A stretch of DNA of 64,000 bases, taken from positions 24,898,001-24,962,000 of the forward strand of contig NC_080574.1 of assembly GCF_029962835.1 (NCBI RefSeq), in the 5' to 3' direction. This stretch comes from Magnolia sinica. Its lineage: Eukaryota; Streptophyta; Magnoliopsida; Magnoliales; Magnoliaceae. A program made the position numbers and the translations under genes. How positions within the stretch are numbered: position 1 is the stretch's first letter; every line of letters begins with the position of its first letter. Positions 54,595 to 64,000 of this stretch are shown here, one piece after another. The notes under the pieces are model-generated. The model made no database searches. It saw only the letters and a list, made by a program, of their open reading frames with translations, and was not told the DNA's origin.

Positions 54595-57500
54595 CTGTAA
54601 AACAGAATTATACAATGTAACCAACCATCCAGACTGCATCAACATTTCTCAAGATCTGCAATAACTTGTAGCATCTTCAGCTAAAGTATCAACAGCCAGC
54701 AGTTTCCTATAAAGACTCTACCCATCGGACATGCAGTCTTTTAGTTGGTGGAAAACAGTCATTTTGAGTCAAGGTTGTACGTTAACTTAACATACAATGT
54801 TTTTTTTTTCCGCTCAGGTGTCACTTCAGTGGAAACATCCAATCCATGAAATGGTGGATCATACAATGAAGAACCAAGATGGAACATCATTAGGCAGGCC
54901 ACACACATACATTGCCTTAGACCATCAGCTGTGCATTGATTTCAACAGTGTAGCCTGCCTGAAGAAGGGACCATCCTGGTTTTTGTCCCAGGTGATCTTT
55001 ATGATGGGGCCCATCTTTTCATGGCTCAGGTGTTATACACAAGTGACATGTCAGTGGAAAATAAAAACCGTGTATGTCAACGTACAACATCATATATGAT
55101 CATTTCTCTTTTCTAAATGTTTTTAAAGATGCATCCCAGTCAATTCAAAGCACTAGAAACCACAGTTAGTTTGTACCTATCAGTGGGGATCAATCTCCAA
55201 ATGAAAATCAGTGATGAAAGCAGGCATTGCAGTACTGGTTATGAATTACCATTCCTTCCTCGTTGGTACTGAGTTACAGATTATTATTATTATTATTATT
55301 TTATTTTATTTTGTAAAAGATTAATCAATATATTAAAAGAGCCAAAAGCAAAAATTTACAGCAAAAGCAACCCATCTCATCCTTCGTTTGTCACTTAAAA
55401 TAGTAATCATACCTTCCAACAAAATAGTGATCATTCCATATGTTTTAGAATCACAATCATTTGGAGAAAGGACTGGTTATTAAGGGAATAACCTTAACCA
55501 CATATATAGCTTCATGCGGCCAGGATATGTGCTGGGACCTGGGGCAGACCTGAGTCAACTTGAATGATCACTCGCTAGTCCCCAGATCAAGCAAACACTG
55601 ATATGTCTGGGCTTCGGAAAAACTGGGCCTGGTCTGCTAGGCCAACCAGGGACTTGTTTGGCTCTAGGTCGGAATGAGTCAAGCAGATCACGCTTATAAG
55701 CATAAAATTCCATTTTCAAAAGTATGACTAGCATTCTGGGCAGTAAATTAAAGCCAAGGGAAGGAAACTAACTTTTAGAAATCCTAGATTGCAATCCAAA
55801 GTTCTAGGTCGGAATGAGTCAAGCAGATCATGCTTATAAGCATAAAATTCCATTTTCAAAAGTATGACTAGCAATCTGGGCAGTAAATTAAAGACAAGGG
55901 AAGGAGACTCGCCTTCAGAAATCCTAGATTGCAATCCTAAGCTCTACACCCAACAAAGAAGAAGAATAAGATAGGATAAGGAGACCGGCAGAGTCACAGG
56001 AAAACGCAACCATTGGCCAATTGAGTTTGGGAACCGAAGCGTGCTCTAAACTATCTTTTCTTTCCTTTTGTTGCAGTATTATTTATGTACTCTTCGTGTC
56101 GTTTTAATGCTCCTCTCCCTCTTTTCTGTGAATCACGTGATGGGTTCAGGCAATCAGAAACCAGTATATTAGTGGGTCCTGAGCCTCCGAGTCTCCCCTG
56201 CAGTGGGGATGCCCAAGATGGCTAACAGTCGCTACCATGTTTTAATGTACCTTCTCAACTCTGTTTAATGACCCATCTCTGGGGTTATCAGGAGTACAAA
56301 TTGACGTAGTAAATGCATACCTCCTCTTGAAGAAACAATTTCGGTTTGATGGATTTCAGCTTGAAGAAGCTCTCGCAAAGAGCCTTTAACTTGCCAACCT
56401 AACACAAATTTTACAATATTTACAAGCTATTTTCCAGTATTAAACATGTATTCATGCAAAAAGGTGGGAAACTGGTGAGGCATACTGTAGTAGCGGCTGG
56501 CAATTTCTTTATAATAGGTGGTTTTTCTCCGATGGATGCTCCAACACATTTCAGAGTAATAGCTGCATCAAACAAAAGTAAATTATCAGCATGTTAATGC
56601 CCAATATGCAAAAGCAGTAATTTTCCATTATTTTTTTATTTCATACAAAGAAGTCCAGAAGCCATTTTCTGAGGGCCTGACTTTCCAGCAGATGGCTTCT
56701 CATCCTCAATCCCGTGCAGTTCTTTAAGCTCAGTAAATCTGGACCAGAATTTCACTGCTGAGTAAGAGAAGACAAAAGTTTGGTAGCATATTAACAGTGC
56801 ATTGAAAGTTGCAGCATCTAGTGATTGAGATCACTGATAGTGTGGGTAAGAGATGTGGCATTGATAACAAAGTGCAATTAATTTGCTTTAACAAGGCTTC
56901 TTCAATGGCATTCTTTCTGTTTTCTTCATCATCATCATCTAAGCCTTATCCCAACCTCTCATATTGTTCAGATTCATGTTGGCAGTTATGGCATAAGTTT
57001 GACGCCGGGTGCCAACCTGACGCAATCCTCCTTAATCCGGGCTGGGGACAAGCAGTGAGATTGAGAGCATAAAAATCCCATAGGTGCAATGTAATAAAAC
57101 TTCCATCTGTTCATTCATTGCTCCTTTCCTCGCATGATCTGGTCCAGTATTCTTCGATCCATGGGTGTCAGTTGGGTCATGCCTGGTTCGGTTGAAGGCC
57201 TGTTCCAAGCTTGGTACCATGGAGGCGGGGTCTGCTAGGAGCTTCGAAGTGGAGGATCGCGTTGCTGGCCAGTTTTTGGTCTATTTGGCTTGAGAGATAA
57301 TCGTCGCTTCCACAACCTTAAGGATTCTATAGTTGGGGTCTGTAATCAGGTGGCTATGTATATCATGGAGTGGGCTCCCAAGGGTGTGTGCAGGTTGGTT
57401 TTTTCTTTGTTCTTTTCTGGTTGTTTTCTGTTTTCTCTGTTTTGTTTCTGTTCTCCTTTGGTGATAAATTGCCTCATCTTTCAAAAAATAATAAAAATTG

Positions 57501-60500
57501 TAAGAGACTATTACATAGGTTGATTACAATCAGGCCATATCTAATAGTCTATTACAGAGGTTGATTGCAAGTAACGAGTTTCTTTCCACATACTTGATCT
57601 CCAAAACTAAAATCTTGGCTCCATCTTAACCTACTCCAGGCTTGTCAAGTGATTTGAAGCACTAACTAATTGCAGAAGATAAATGGGAATTGAATTAACC
57701 AAAAGAAAAAAGATACAGCATCAAAGAGAAACAACACAAGGGAAGGACACAGAGGAGTCATCAGTCCCGAATAACTCGCTAACTATTTGCAGTTAATTGC
57801 CAGTCCTATTAAACATGGTTTGGTTGATCATGTGGCTTAACTGAGCATGGTCTGTGATAGAGTGCAATGGCATAACAGGATTTGTGTAGCTGACCCCAAT
57901 TAGTTGGGATGAGGCTTAGTTGATGATGATGATGTGGTTGATCAAAACCAAATGCAAACAGATTTTGAGACTTGAGACTGTGATTGGATTTTGAGATTAC
58001 CTTGGATGTAGCCGCTTAATCTCCTCTGGGTTGTCAGATTGCAACTTAGACAAAACAAGACGGACATACCTGCAATACAACTGCTTGGTCACACATCATG
58101 AAAGTTGGGGGGGGGGGGGTGAATATGTTGTTCAACAATGAAAGCAACAGGTTTGCCATTCTGCATTAGGAAATCTAGCAGGACAGCCTACTCAAACAGT
58201 TAAAAGGACGTTAAAATTTACCTCTTTGCATCATTTTAAAGTTCCCATTTTGTATGGTCCCATTAGTAGTTCCTGTCCACTTGTCCTCTAGTTCGCTATC
58301 TCATAGTTTTATCTTTCCTTTTAACAGCTTTAACTTCGCATACTACATCAAGATATGGATAGGAAACGTCTAAGGGAGCTTACAGTAGCAGAAAAAAAAA
58401 AAAAAAAACCTTTTGCTTGCCCCTTGGTTGTCTACTATAAACCCTAAGACCCAAATCCAAATGGTACCTTTTTCTCTCATGTGATTCTAAGCATATAAGG
58501 ACACCATGGTTTGAGCAAACCAATGTTTTCTTCCCTTTTTTTTTTTTTTTTTGTTTGCCCTTTTCTTCTTCTTCTTCTTTAAAAAAAGAAAAGGAAAGAA
58601 AAGAAAATAACACATTTTTTATTAAGCAAAAACTTTAAGCAACAGAGAGCCAAATGACCCACTCCCTCAGCCAAGCCATCTCTTTCATGACATGAGTAAA
58701 CAGTATGTTCAGTCTTGAGGCGAGAGGATCTAATTTCGTCGAATACAAAGCAACAACCATCATTCCGATGCTTTCTTTTGCCCACTTTATGATATTGGAT
58801 AAACATCTTCCCACTATAAGTTTATAACCCTTCCCTGAAACTCTCTATCAAGGATGCAAAGAGCCTCCCTTAGTGGGACAGGGCTTCTGCCACGTGAACT
58901 ACTTCTTGCAGAATAAAGCCCGAATAAGGAATGAAGATTTGACCCTTTTCATCCCCTAATATCCTCTTTCTTTTTTTAAAGTTCCTCCCTATATCTGACA
59001 CGGGATGCCACCAAAGGCGCCATCAGAATCTGATTTCTACCACCAACTGAATTTTCCTTGGATGGAGCACTCATGATGACATTAAACCGTCACTATGTAC
59101 GTCCTTCAAGTGGAAATGCCCCATAAAACCAGCGAGTTGAGGGTGTATAGACCAGTTTTTGCTTGCAGAGGACCCTAGCATAGCTGCTAATCTAGATGTA
59201 TGTTTGTTACCTCTTTCACTTAATTTATCAGCAACTTGCTTTATGCACATGTAGCAACTAGCAAATGTGTAGGGGACCAGAACCAATCACCAGGTAGGCT
59301 ATTTTTTGGATGGGACAATACCACAAAAACCACACCAATCTGAAAATCCTAACCATTCTAATTGTCATAGGAAGTCAATGGAAGTTCATTTGACTGTCCA
59401 TTTTTTCCTTTAAAAATTATATAAGAAAAAAAATTCCTCCAATCGAAGGGTTAGAATTGTCCAATAGTAGTGAGTTTTTAATGTAGGGGTATTTTCACAC
59501 CAGCCTCTAGTGGGGTGGCTTATCAAATGCAAGGGCACACTTGGGGTGGGCAACCCGTATGAGGCGGGTGGCTCGTGTGAGGCGGAACCCATGTGATGTG
59601 GGGCCCACGAGGGGGTTTCGGCCAAGGACCTAACCCATGGGATGTGGGGCTTGGGCTATGAGAGAAAGGGATTGATTCGCCACGCTCTATCAGTTCGAGC
59701 TTTTAGAGCAAGTGGTTAGTTGTCCTGCATCAGTTTTGGGATATGGCCCACCCAAGTTAGGGCTTCCTAATGAGGTTCGGAATTCACACGTTTGCCACAT
59801 TTGCAAAAGATGAGCCTCTTTTTTTTTAATCTTTTTTTTAAAAGGTAAAGATAAGCAATTGATAAGTTAAGCTAAACAAAACGACAAACATCCTAGGTTT
59901 TTATTTTCTAAAGTTGGATCTTAAAATAACGGGAGGCCATTTCTTTTTATCAACAGACCTAGATCCGTCAAAACAAGAAAGAATGTATTAGCCAAGAATT
60001 TAACCAAGTCACATTCTTATTTCAGGTAAAATAGATCCTAAAACAAATGCATGATTATAAGGCTGGCAATGTGATTTACCATCCTCTTTACGCACAGCAG
60101 AGGCTTGGGTCACAACGTCTAGTTGATGCACATGGGAAATCAGAAAGGTCAATGCCAACAACAACAATCACCACCAGTGTTCGCAATGTTGATACCATCA
60201 GCCGATATTATCAGTATCATGATCCAACGATACAAAACCCCCAGAAATTCGAAAAAATACTGAAAATTTGACAAATTTCTGTGTATCGTGCGATATATCA
60301 CAAGATATCGCAAAATTTCGTGAGATGGCGGCGATATTTGCGATATATTAGCCAATAATCCCGAACATTACGGATTTTCACTCAATTTTAAATGCGATAT
60401 TGTAGCCACCTACCACAAATCGTTATAGCCAACTACCTCATACCCGTGATGTCGATAAATACGCGCGCTGACATAAAGCGATGTCTCTTCCCATCCACAA

Positions 60501-63500
60501 ATTCTACCAATTAAAAAAATATAGAAAATAAAAATAAAAATCTCTTACCTTTGTGATCTTCTTGAAGGAGTCACTTTCGACAGTATTTGGTGGGTCGCGG
60601 TCGACATTGCCGGATCATGTAAGAAAATGAAAATCCCTAAAACCCTTTTTTTCTTTGAAGGAAATTAATTTGGAAGGAAACCAATTTTCCGCCAAGAAAG
60701 ATGGGATTTGCCAAAAAAAATAAAAATAAAGGAATTTCGAGAGAATTTTAGGTTCTAATTTCGGACGAGAATTTGGGAACAATTGCAAACTTGCTACATC
60801 TTTAACAAAGAAGAAGAGAGTCTTCTCTCAAACTTTCTTCTCTTAAGTTAGGAGCAGACTAGTTGTTACGCGAACAACAACTTAGTGGCTGTTAACCCTA
60901 TTGTGTGGGGCCTATCTTGATGAATGCGTTTCATATCCACGCCGCTCATTAGTTTTTTTTTTCGATCATTTAAGGATGATATCCTAAAATGTAAGCAGAT
61001 CCAAATCTTGGGTGGGCCTTAGGAAGTTTTTAATGATGATCGTTCAATCATCATTGTTTCATGTGGTGTGGTCCACCTAAGATTTTGATGTGCTTAATGT
61101 TTGGGACCACGTCCTAAAATGGGATGGAAAAACGAATGGATGGATTAGATATATAGAATATCATCAAGGTGGGCCCTACAATAAGGTTAACACCCGCTAA
61201 GCTATTACCTGAGAATCACCTAATCTGCGCCCCTTAAGGGAGAGTGGATTTGATGTGGCCCTTTCGGTGGGGCCCATATTGATGTATTTATTATATATCC
61301 ATGTCATCCATCCATTTGGAGAGATCATTTTTTTGTTATGAGACAAAGGATGAGGCAAATCCAAAGTTCAAGTGGACCCCACCACAGAAAACAATGGGGA
61401 TTGAATACTTACCATTAGAAACTTCTTTAGGGCCACAAAAGTTTTTGATGAAGTTGATATTTGTGCTTTCTCTTCGTCCATAATGTATGAACTTATGAAC
61501 AGGTTGGATCGCAAAAAAAATAACATAGTGGCCCCCCCAGAAATGGTTTCAAGTTTCAACGATGGGCATTATTGCCCCCACTGTTTTCTATGGTGGGGTC
61601 CACTTGAGCTTTGGATCGGCTTCATTATGTGGCTCATGCTAGGTGGGGTCCACCGTGATGTTTGTGAGAAATCCACCCCGTTTATCCATTTTGAGAGCTC
61701 ATTTTAGGACATGCGACTAAATTTGAGGCGAATCCAAAACACAAGTGGGCCACATAAGAGGGAAAATTGGGGAAAGGGTTTCTTACTGTTGAAACCTTCC
61801 TAGACTCCACCTTTAATGTTTATATGCCATTCAAACCGTTTATAAGGTCATTCCCAGTGGGATAAGTGAAAGCACAAAATATTTAGCATGGTACGAAACT
61901 TGTGGCCATACGAATGTTTCAACGATGGTCACTAAATCCCCACTATTTCCTCTCGTGCAGCTAAGTTGAGTTTTGGATTTGCTTCATTTTTAGTCGCATA
62001 TCCTAAAATGAGCTCTCGAAATGGATGAATGGGGTGGATTTCCCACAAACATCATAGTGGGCTGCACCCATCATCCCAGCGCAGGAACTTCCTAAATCTG
62101 TGGGACCCTACTGATGGTGCTAGTAACGAGGTGGCTGGATGGTGCTTTGTAGGCCCCACCATGATGTGCGTGTTATATCCATGCCATTGATTTATTTTTT
62201 TCAAATTATTTTAGGGTAAGATCCCAAAAATGAGGCAAATCCAAATCTCCAGTGGACCACATAATGAAAACCGTTGTGATTGAACGCCCATCATTAAAAA
62301 CTTCCTAGGGCCTACCATAATGTGTATTTGCCATCTAAGCTTTTGACTAGGTCACAAAGACCTGGATGAAGTAAAAACACAAATATCAGCTTCATACAAA
62401 AGTATTGTGGCCCCTAAAAAGTTTTTAATGGTGGTCATTCAATCACCACCTTTTCCTGTGGTGTGACCTGGGATTTAGATTTGCCTTATTTTTGGGCTCC
62501 TTCCCTAAAATGATCTGGCAAAATGGATGGACGGCATGGATAAAACACATATATCATGGTGGAGCGCACAAAGCACCGTTCAACAGCAAGTCGCTACTCG
62601 CATCCACATTTTGTTGCACAAGGAGATGTGGGAAGTTTATCAATACGGTCACATTATTGATATGTATGTATTACAATTTCTACTTCTTCTTTTTTTATCT
62701 TTTGAATGAATTTATTGTGTTTTTATACATGTCTTGATACAATAATAAATCTTATGCATTCAATTTTAATATAATTGCATGAGTTCAGTTAGTCAGCACA
62801 TAGTTTAGGACCCTTTATAAAGGAAACCTATTATGTGCACTTTTTTTGAGATGTTATGATTTAAGAGTGTGTATTAAGGTCTTTTTTTAACAATACCTTA
62901 AGTTTCACTGAAAAATTCAACCATTTTCCCAATGTCTCCCCATGTTTCCCAAAAAGTGCGATAAATTACCCGATACGAACAATATATCCCGTGCGATAAT
63001 TGATACGTATCTGTAACCCAGGGGTGCGATACATAACACAATACTGATATTTAGAACATTGATCACCGCCTCTCTGAGGCCTAATGATAAAATGAAAATA
63101 ATTTCCCTTTACCTCCTCACAATTGTAAAGAAAGTGATTAGATAGAGGAGAGAGAACATCCCCTTTGCAAATGTTCCAAAGCCTCCATAGCTCAAGGAAG
63201 GGGGTTCAGGAGTCCAACTCAAACTTAATAAAGTAAACCAATATTTATGGCTTAAGGAACAACAGAATAACAAGTGGGTGTTCTTCAACTCTTAGCTCTT
63301 CTTACACACCCTACATCTGGAACCACACCTTTAAAGAAGAAACCCAAGTGAGGATCACCACCCTTAGTGCAGCAGTTGGTGGCCACATCAATGTGTTTTT
63401 TCTGTTGATATATAAAAATTCTATGAAGATAAAATAATAAGTTATCAGTTTTGCCCTTATTGCATCTCATGTTCTAGAATGAAACTGATGAGATATGTCT

Positions 63501-64000
63501 ACAACCTAGTTATATTAAACATGCTTTGTGCTTCTATGAATATTAGGGACAATCTAACAGCAAATACATAATGTAATACTAGCAACCATACAACAGGTGT
63601 ATCACACACACACACGAAAAAGGGAATCCTTCATGCAAAACCAAACGCTCATACTGACAGCTGACATCACAAAATCAGTGCAGATCATTCAATCCCAAGG
63701 GACTAATTATGCAAATATAAAATAAGAAAAGTTAATCAAAGAAATGCCAACTCACCGAATCTCAGATTCCTTACGCTCACGCAGGCTTACCTAGAGGTAT
63801 ATAATATAGAGCACGGATTACATAAGAAACAAACTTCAGCAATGAATGACATTAGAAAACAAATTTCAGCAATGAACCAAGTCTACATCCTCTACCTCAC
63901 TCCCATTCAGTATTTGGACTTTTGCCAAACGAGCAATTGAAACAAATCGTGGGATACCACCTTTTCCTGGATCAGCTACTGGATTATCAGAAAGCCTAAC
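54496..64000 (-). CDS. TFCE: Tubulin-folding cofactor E, last seven exons (5' part beyond right edge)
   Basis: Exons on the minus strand: 63896 to beyond 64000, 63756-63790, 58001-58069, 56647-56738, 56486-56562, 56321-56398 and 54496-54594, all with GT-AG borders and continuous frame to TAG at 54496-54498. The product matches the C-terminal part of plant TFCE: the end of the leucine-rich region (VRLSDNPVADPGKGGIPRFV, then KVQILNGSE), RERKESEIRYVRLVLSKL, FTELKELHGIEDEKPS, ITLKCVGASIGEKPPI, and a ubiquitin-like end (FFKLKSIKPKLFLQEEGSPL, ELGIGTGSTILVDEES). TFCE captures alpha-tubulin and works with the other cofactors in assembling and disassembling tubulin dimers; the Arabidopsis gene (PFIFFERLING) is essential in embryos. 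The N-terminal CAP-Gly domain is outside the window. All visible exons look functional. Confidence 0.95.
54772..55089. mobile_element. Small inverted-repeat element in TFCE intron
   Basis: Inverted ends GGTTGTACGTTAACTTAACA at left and GTTGTACGTTGACATACA read inward from the right. Contains TTTATGATGGGGCCCATC. Superfamily not clear. Confidence 0.5.
55290..55360 (-). mobile_element. LINE 3' terminus relic
   Basis: (ATT)n and (TTTTA)n followed by GTAAAAGATTAATCAATATA: resembles a minus-strand LINE end with a simple-repeat tail. Very short. Confidence 0.3.
55663..55942. repeat. 140-bp tandem duplication
   Basis: Two head-to-tail copies starting TCTAGGTCGGAATGAGTCAA at 55663 and 55803, differing at only a few positions. 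In the last TFCE intron. Recent local duplication. Confidence 0.93.
56321..56398 (-). CDS. TFCE: TFCE exon of the ubiquitin-like domain
   Basis: 78 bp, 26 codons: VGKLKALCESFFKLKSIKPK then LFLQEE. Acceptor GTGTTAG, donor GTATGC. Confidence 0.93.
56486..56562 (-). CDS. TFCE: TFCE exon ITLKCVG
   Basis: 77 bp. Acceptor GATGCAG, donor GTATGC. Encodes ITLKCVGASIGEKPPIIKKL and then PAATT, the start of the ubiquitin-like domain. Confidence 0.92.
56647..56738 (-). CDS. TFCE: TFCE exon FTELKELHGIEDE
   Basis: 92 bp. Acceptor TGGTCCAG, donor GTATGA. Encodes FTELKELHGIEDEKPSAGKS and then GPQKMASGLL. Confidence 0.92.
57110..57510 (+). mobile_element. 5'-truncated LINE in TFCE intron
   Basis: Plus-strand frame GLRDNRRFHNLKDSIVGVCN and then QVAMYIMEWAPKG is the zinc-binding C-terminal end of LINE ORF2. 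It is followed by a T-rich 3' UTR and the terminus CTCATCTTTCAAAAAATAAT. Confidence 0.75.
58001..58069 (-). CDS. TFCE: TFCE exon YVRLVLSKL
   Basis: 69 bp: completes an Arg codon then YVRLVLSKLQSDNPEEIKRL and HP. Acceptor ATTGCAG, donor GTAATC, phase 2 out. It is separated from the micro-exon by a 5.7-kb intron with a hAT-like element. Confidence 0.92.
58070..60166. other. TFCE intron, mostly unassigned
   Basis: Includes a possible minus-strand LINE end near 58606-58810 (AAAAATGTGTTATTTTC terminus), a G-run at 58110-58120 just inside and T/A-runs at 58394-58408 and 58536-58552. No exon recognised. Confidence 0.45.
60851..61232. mobile_element. Fold-back element FB9
   Basis: Inverted ends GGAGCAGACTAGTTGTTACG versus GGGGCGCAGATTAGGTGATT, then TTAG.GG.TGTTAACC..ATTGT.GGG on both arms. 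Flanked by CTTAAGTTA and CTTAAGGGA, a possible diverged 9-bp duplication. Confidence 0.7.
61253..62600. repeat. Three consecutive fold-back cores
   Basis: Palindromic units at about 61255-61640 (incomplete right arm), 61640-62075 (GGTGGGGTCCACCGTGATGTT against AACATCATAGTGGGCTGCACC, in part) and 62150-62580 (AGGCCCCACCATGATGTGCG against ATCATGGTGGAGCGC). Each carries the AAAATGA[G]GC..ATCCAAA and TTTAATGGTGG signature blocks. Confidence 0.65.
63070..63755. other. Unassigned TFCE intron sequence
   Basis: No coding or repeat structure recognised apart from a short (AC)n at 63604-63616. Confidence 0.5.
63756..63790 (-). CDS. TFCE: TFCE micro-exon
   Basis: 35 bp: VSLRERKESEI plus two bases of the next codon. 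Acceptor CCTCTAG, donor GTGAGT. Confirmed by joining in frame to YVRLVLSK in the next exon. Confidence 0.9.
63896..64000 (-). CDS. TFCE: TFCE exon (end of leucine-rich region), runs off the window
   Basis: Encodes VRLSDNPVADPGKGGIPRFV then SIARLAKVQILNGSE up to a GTAGAG donor. Open to the window edge; its acceptor, if beyond 64000, is not visible. Confidence 0.92.

Larger units (their letters stand above)
60175..63061. mobile_element. 2.9-kb hAT-like element filled with fold-back repeats, in TFCE intron
   Basis: Flanked by ATCACCAC (60167-60174) and ATCACCGC (63062-63069), 7 of 8 identical. Ends CAGTGTTC at left and CAATGTTC read inward from the right. Subterminal parts carry GCGATATATC, GATATATTAG and CGATACG motifs (60180-60420, 62950-63050). 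The middle (60851-62600) is a run of fold-back sequences; no transposase is seen. Confidence 0.75.

Overview
This is plant nuclear DNA: GT-AG introns, short exons in long AT-rich introns, Ty3/Gypsy, LINE, hAT, MULE and PIF/Harbinger remains, and many microsatellites. Abundant GGGCCCACCATGATG-type fold-back repeats, together with large introns, make me suspect a magnoliid or other early-branching angiosperm. That taxonomic call is inference.

Only two host genes are convincing, both on the minus strand. The 5' part of an SGR2-like DDHD phospholipase gene runs from the ATG at 30929 down to exon 9 at 15506. Its tenth and later exons, with the lipase GxSxG and DDHD parts, lie beyond the left edge. 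The last seven exons of tubulin-folding cofactor E (TFCE) run from beyond 64000 down to a stop at 54496. All visible exons are open and well spliced; almost everything else is transposable-element material in introns or between the genes. I do not see a functional link between the two genes.

Layout. 1-15505: SGR2 intron 9, holding a minus-strand LINE broken by a degenerate but nearly complete hAT element (1400-6835) and by a chromovirus (7496-13304). The chromovirus 3' LTR itself carries a transposase-less relative of that hAT. 13891-14841 is a PIF/Harbinger-like element. 15506-30929: SGR2 exons 9 to 1, with LINE, hAT and MITE insertions in introns. 30930-31735: SGR2 leader and promoter. 31740-39760: a tower of nested fold-back (MULE-like) elements plus a 3.3-kb solo LTR. 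40089-50546: a 10.5-kb Tat-lineage Ty3/Gypsy element with LTRs, gag-pol, a second RNase H and an antisense gene with its own TATA box. 50547-54378: relics, including a KH-protein pseudogene fragment and a Harbinger-like element. 54496-64000: TFCE, whose largest visible intron holds a 2.9-kb hAT-like element filled with fold-back repeats.

Most interesting: (1) the chromovirus is bounded not by a 5-bp target duplication but by a perfect 77-bp duplication of the LINE, with both LTR ends trimmed and microhomology at both joints; (2) an autonomous/non-autonomous hAT pair sharing a 165-180 bp tandem array in the same window; (3) fold-back elements sharing one palindromic core but carrying different termini, nested up to three deep; (4) the spliced antisense gene of the Tat element.
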